Shown here: piece by piece, positions 5,750-7,332 of the stretch | How positions within the stretch are numbered: the first letter of the stretch is position 1 | Layout: the number at the start of each line of letters is the position of its first letter | Assembly (NCBI GenBank): GCA_900769095.1 | Contig: CAAGFH010000135.1 | Location: 1-7,332, forward strand | Source: Methanobacteriaceae archaeon | Lineage (GTDB): Archaea > Methanobacteriota > Methanobacteria > Methanobacteriales > Methanobacteriaceae | Direction: 5' to 3' | Length of the DNA stretch: 7,332 nt | Translations under genes and position numbers: made by a program | Notes under the pieces: generated by a model | Seen by the model: the letters and a program-made list of their open reading frames with translations, nothing else | Database searches by the model: none | Told to the model about the DNA's origin: nothing

Positions 5750-7250
5750 AAATAAAACCTTCGGAATTATTGGTGTTTGTGGAGCAAACGGAAATTTAAT
5801 AGCAAGAATTCTCAAACAAAGAGGATATAATGTAATTGGAAATGACTTGTCCTCTAAAGAGGATTGCCGGTTTGCTAAAGCACTAGAAGGTTATGATATT
5901 GAAGTATTCTATGGAGAAGCTCCTGAGGAATTTTTTGAAAAAGCAGATTATATAATTCCTCCGGCAAGCCTACCTAAAGATGCTGCAATATTTAAAAAAT
6001 TCGATAAACCTATTTTTGAATTATATGACGTTATTGAAAAACTCAAGTCCGAAAAACCGGTTTTTGGAATTACTGGTACTAACGGTAAAACAACAACCAC
6101 AACTTTACTTAAAAAAATAGCTTATGATAATGGAATTAAACCATGTGAACATGATTTGGAAGGAATGCAGGGTAATGCAGAGTTTATTCCAATTCTTCAA
6201 TCAAGATTAGATGGGGATGTTGGAATACTTGAAGTTGGAACATTTGGTATTCCAGGAACTATTGGAAGAATAGTTAGAGATACTGGAATGTCTGGCGGTT
6301 TAATTACAAATATTACTCCAGATCACTTAAATGACCTTGGAAGTTTCAAGGATTATGCTAATGTTAAAGGAGAATTTATCTCTGAGTTAGATTTTGGCCA
6401 GTTAATTGTAAACGGACAAGATCCTACAATTATGGGTCTTATAAGAGATATGGACTTTAAAGGTGAAGTAATCACATTTGGTGTTGACGAACTTCCCGAG
6501 TCTGTTGGAATGAAAGAATGTGTATGTGGCAATGAAATAGCTGTTAAAGAAATAATTTCAGGCTGTGGATACTACTTTTGTAAATGTGGCCTAACAACTC
6601 CACAGGTCGACTATATTGCAACAAACATTGATCTTAAAAACAGAACCTTTGATTTACACACACCAAGTGAAAAATTAACAGTCAAAATGAACGTTGATGG
6701 ACTTCACAATGTATATAATATTACTGGAGTCATTATTGCAGCTCATAAATTCCTTAATTTACCATATGATAAAATTTTACCTTCAATTGCAAGTTTTTCA
6801 GGTGTAAGCGGAAGAATGGAAGAAGTTGCAACTGTTGATGGTAAAACAATATTTGTTGACTATGCTCACAATCCCGCAGGAGTTGAAACAGTTTTAAAAG
6901 AATTTAAAAAGTTATATGGTGATTTTACAACTGTAATTACTGTTTCATCAGAATCTGGAAAAGTTGGAGATACAGGCATTTTCAACAGTGTTTTAAAATA
7001 TTCAAAATTCATCGTGCCAGCATCTGTTTCATCACAAATTGCTGCATTTGAACAGCTTAAAGAAAACTCTGAATTAAATGACAGAATATTCTTAAACCAT
7101 ATTAGCGATTTTGAAAAAACTGGAACTTTAGGGGCTTCTGAAGAAGAAGTTAAAGACGGTATTAAAAAAGCTTTAAACCTTGATTGTGATGTAGTAGTCG
7201 CAATTGGTGAAGCTGCAACTAAATTCAAAAATGTTATTTTTGAATTATAA
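5742..7250 (+). CDS. Mur ligase family protein with a MurT-like cysteine-rich ribbon insertion
   Basis: A 502-residue Mur ligase with every core signature: N-terminal glycine-rich turn GVCGANGN 11-18 and PPASLPKDA; P-loop GTNGKTTTTT 112-121 (K116); E164 in LEVGTFG; H195 in ITPDHL; K209 as the likely carbamylated lysine; H322-N323 in GLHNVYN; GRME 357-360 (R358); DYAHNP 373-378. Inserted in the central domain is a ribbon with C260, C262, C275, C280 and C282, followed by LTTPQVDYIATNIDL. Placement and following sequence resemble the zinc ribbon of bacterial MurT, but the cysteine pairs are CxC rather than CxxC. MurT's glutaminase partner GatD is not in this window. The ATG at 5742 lies in the end of the upstream gene (ATGAATAA overlap), with a weak AGGAAG at 5728-5733. 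A pseudomurein peptide ligase role is inferred from the likely host and the pairing; the amino acid added cannot be read from the sequence. Confidence 0.88.
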   Translation: MNKNKTFGIIGVCGANGNLIARILKQRGYNVIGNDLSSKEDCRFAKALEGYDIEVFYGEAPEEFFEKADYIIPPASLPKDAAIFKKFDKPIFELYDVIEKLKSEKPVFGITGTNGKTTTTTLLKKIAYDNGIKPCEHDLEGMQGNAEFIPILQSRLDGDVGILEVGTFGIPGTIGRIVRDTGMSGGLITNITPDHLNDLGSFKDYANVKGEFISELDFGQLIVNGQDPTIMGLIRDMDFKGEVITFGVDELPESVGMKECVCGNEIAVKEIISGCGYYFCKCGLTTPQVDYIATNIDLKNRTFDLHTPSEKLTVKMNVDGLHNVYNITGVIIAAHKFLNLPYDKILPSIASFSGVSGRMEEVATVDGKTIFVDYAHNPAGVETVLKEFKKLYGDFTTVITVSSESGKVGDTGIFNSVLKYSKFIVPASVSSQIAAFEQLKENSELNDRIFLNHISDFEKTGTLGASEEEVKDGIKKALNLDCDVVVAIGEAATKFKNVIFEL

Positions 7251-7263
7251 TTTTATTTTTTTT
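7251..7263 (+). terminator. T-rich terminator after the Mur-ligase pair
   Basis: TTTTATTTTTTTT begins directly after the TAA stop, with eight consecutive T bases at 7256-7263. It fits an archaeal oligo-T terminator closing the two-gene unit. Confidence 0.6.
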
Positions 7264-7268
7264 CATGA

Positions 7269-7319
7269 ATTACTTTTCAAATGCTCTTTCTAAACATTTT
7301 ATAAATATTAAAAAGTAAT
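7269..7319. repeat. Inverted repeat of 9 bp flanking the downstream promoter
   Basis: ATTACTTTT at 7269-7277 and its exact reverse complement AAAAGTAAT at 7311-7319 stand 33 bases apart and bracket the TATA box at 7298-7307. They could be paired operator half-sites. In a sequence this rich in A and T, a chance match cannot be excluded. Confidence 0.3.
7298..7307 (+). promoter_or_regulatory. TATA box of a gene starting at or beyond the window end
   Basis: TTTATAAATA closely matches the archaeal box A. The expected transcription start is about 7325-7330, near possible ATG codons at 7320 and 7326. Too little sequence remains to call a gene. A leaderless or short-leader + strand gene is the simplest reading. 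Confidence 0.5.
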
Positions 7320-7332
7320 ATGGTAATGATTA

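Noticed and set aside
6866..7228. 120-residue minus-strand open frame in the second Mur gene
   Set aside because: It is serine- and threonine-rich low-complexity sequence produced by reading the Mur C-terminal domain backwards, with no promoter or homology recognised.
1..7332. CRISPR array, insertion sequence, tRNA or rRNA gene, or prophage segment
   Set aside because: No regularly spaced repeats, transposase motifs, terminal inverted repeats or structured RNA genes were seen; almost all sequence is accounted for by chromosomal core genes.

Overview
The window reads as an AT-rich archaeal chromosome segment, most likely from a methanogen of the order Methanobacteriales (Methanobrevibacter-like). 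This is inferred from four things. A Kae1 tail is fused to a Bud32 kinase. S15 is of the archaeal/eukaryotic type. There is an archaeal RecJ/GAN-type nuclease and an aconitase-X gene of the kind used in the archaeal mevalonate route. Two tandem Mur-ligase homologues, in an otherwise archaeal gene set, suggest pseudomurein synthesis. Regulatory signals are archaeal as well: TATA-like boxes, oligo-T terminators, and a mix of Shine-Dalgarno-led and apparently leaderless starts. All supported genes are on the + strand and about 96% of the window is coding.

Layout. Positions 2-697 hold the 3' part of a Kae1-Bud32 fusion gene (KEOPS complex, tRNA t6A synthesis), whose Kae1 part lies mostly upstream of the window. 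After 45 bases comes a HAM1/RdgB-type XTP/dITP pyrophosphatase (743-1294) with its own TATA box and an 18-bp perfect palindrome across its start codon. After 70 bases a new unit starts: rpsO (S15), recJ/GAN-like nuclease and the aconitase-X large subunit. These are packed with overlapping or near-touching ends (1365-4276) and finish at an 11-T tract. A second unit (4364-7250) has its own promoter region and a good Shine-Dalgarno. It holds two Mur ligases overlapping by 8 bases and ends at another T-rich tract. The last ~80 bases carry a good TATA box for a gene outside the window.

Functional reading. The first part is informational housekeeping: tRNA modification, nucleotide-pool cleaning, ribosome, replication/repair. 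The aconitase X joins it by position rather than by obvious function and is probably the large subunit of phosphomevalonate dehydratase for lipid isoprenoid synthesis; its small subunit is not here. The Mur pair is the least ordinary part. The downstream protein keeps all canonical Mur motifs and carries a MurT-like Cys-rich ribbon insertion. The upstream protein keeps the ATP-binding core but has lost the C-terminal HN, GR(M/E) and DYAHNP signatures. An unequal pair, possibly working as a complex in pseudomurein peptide assembly, is the best candidate here for under-described biology. No RNA gene, insertion sequence, CRISPR array or prophage element was seen.
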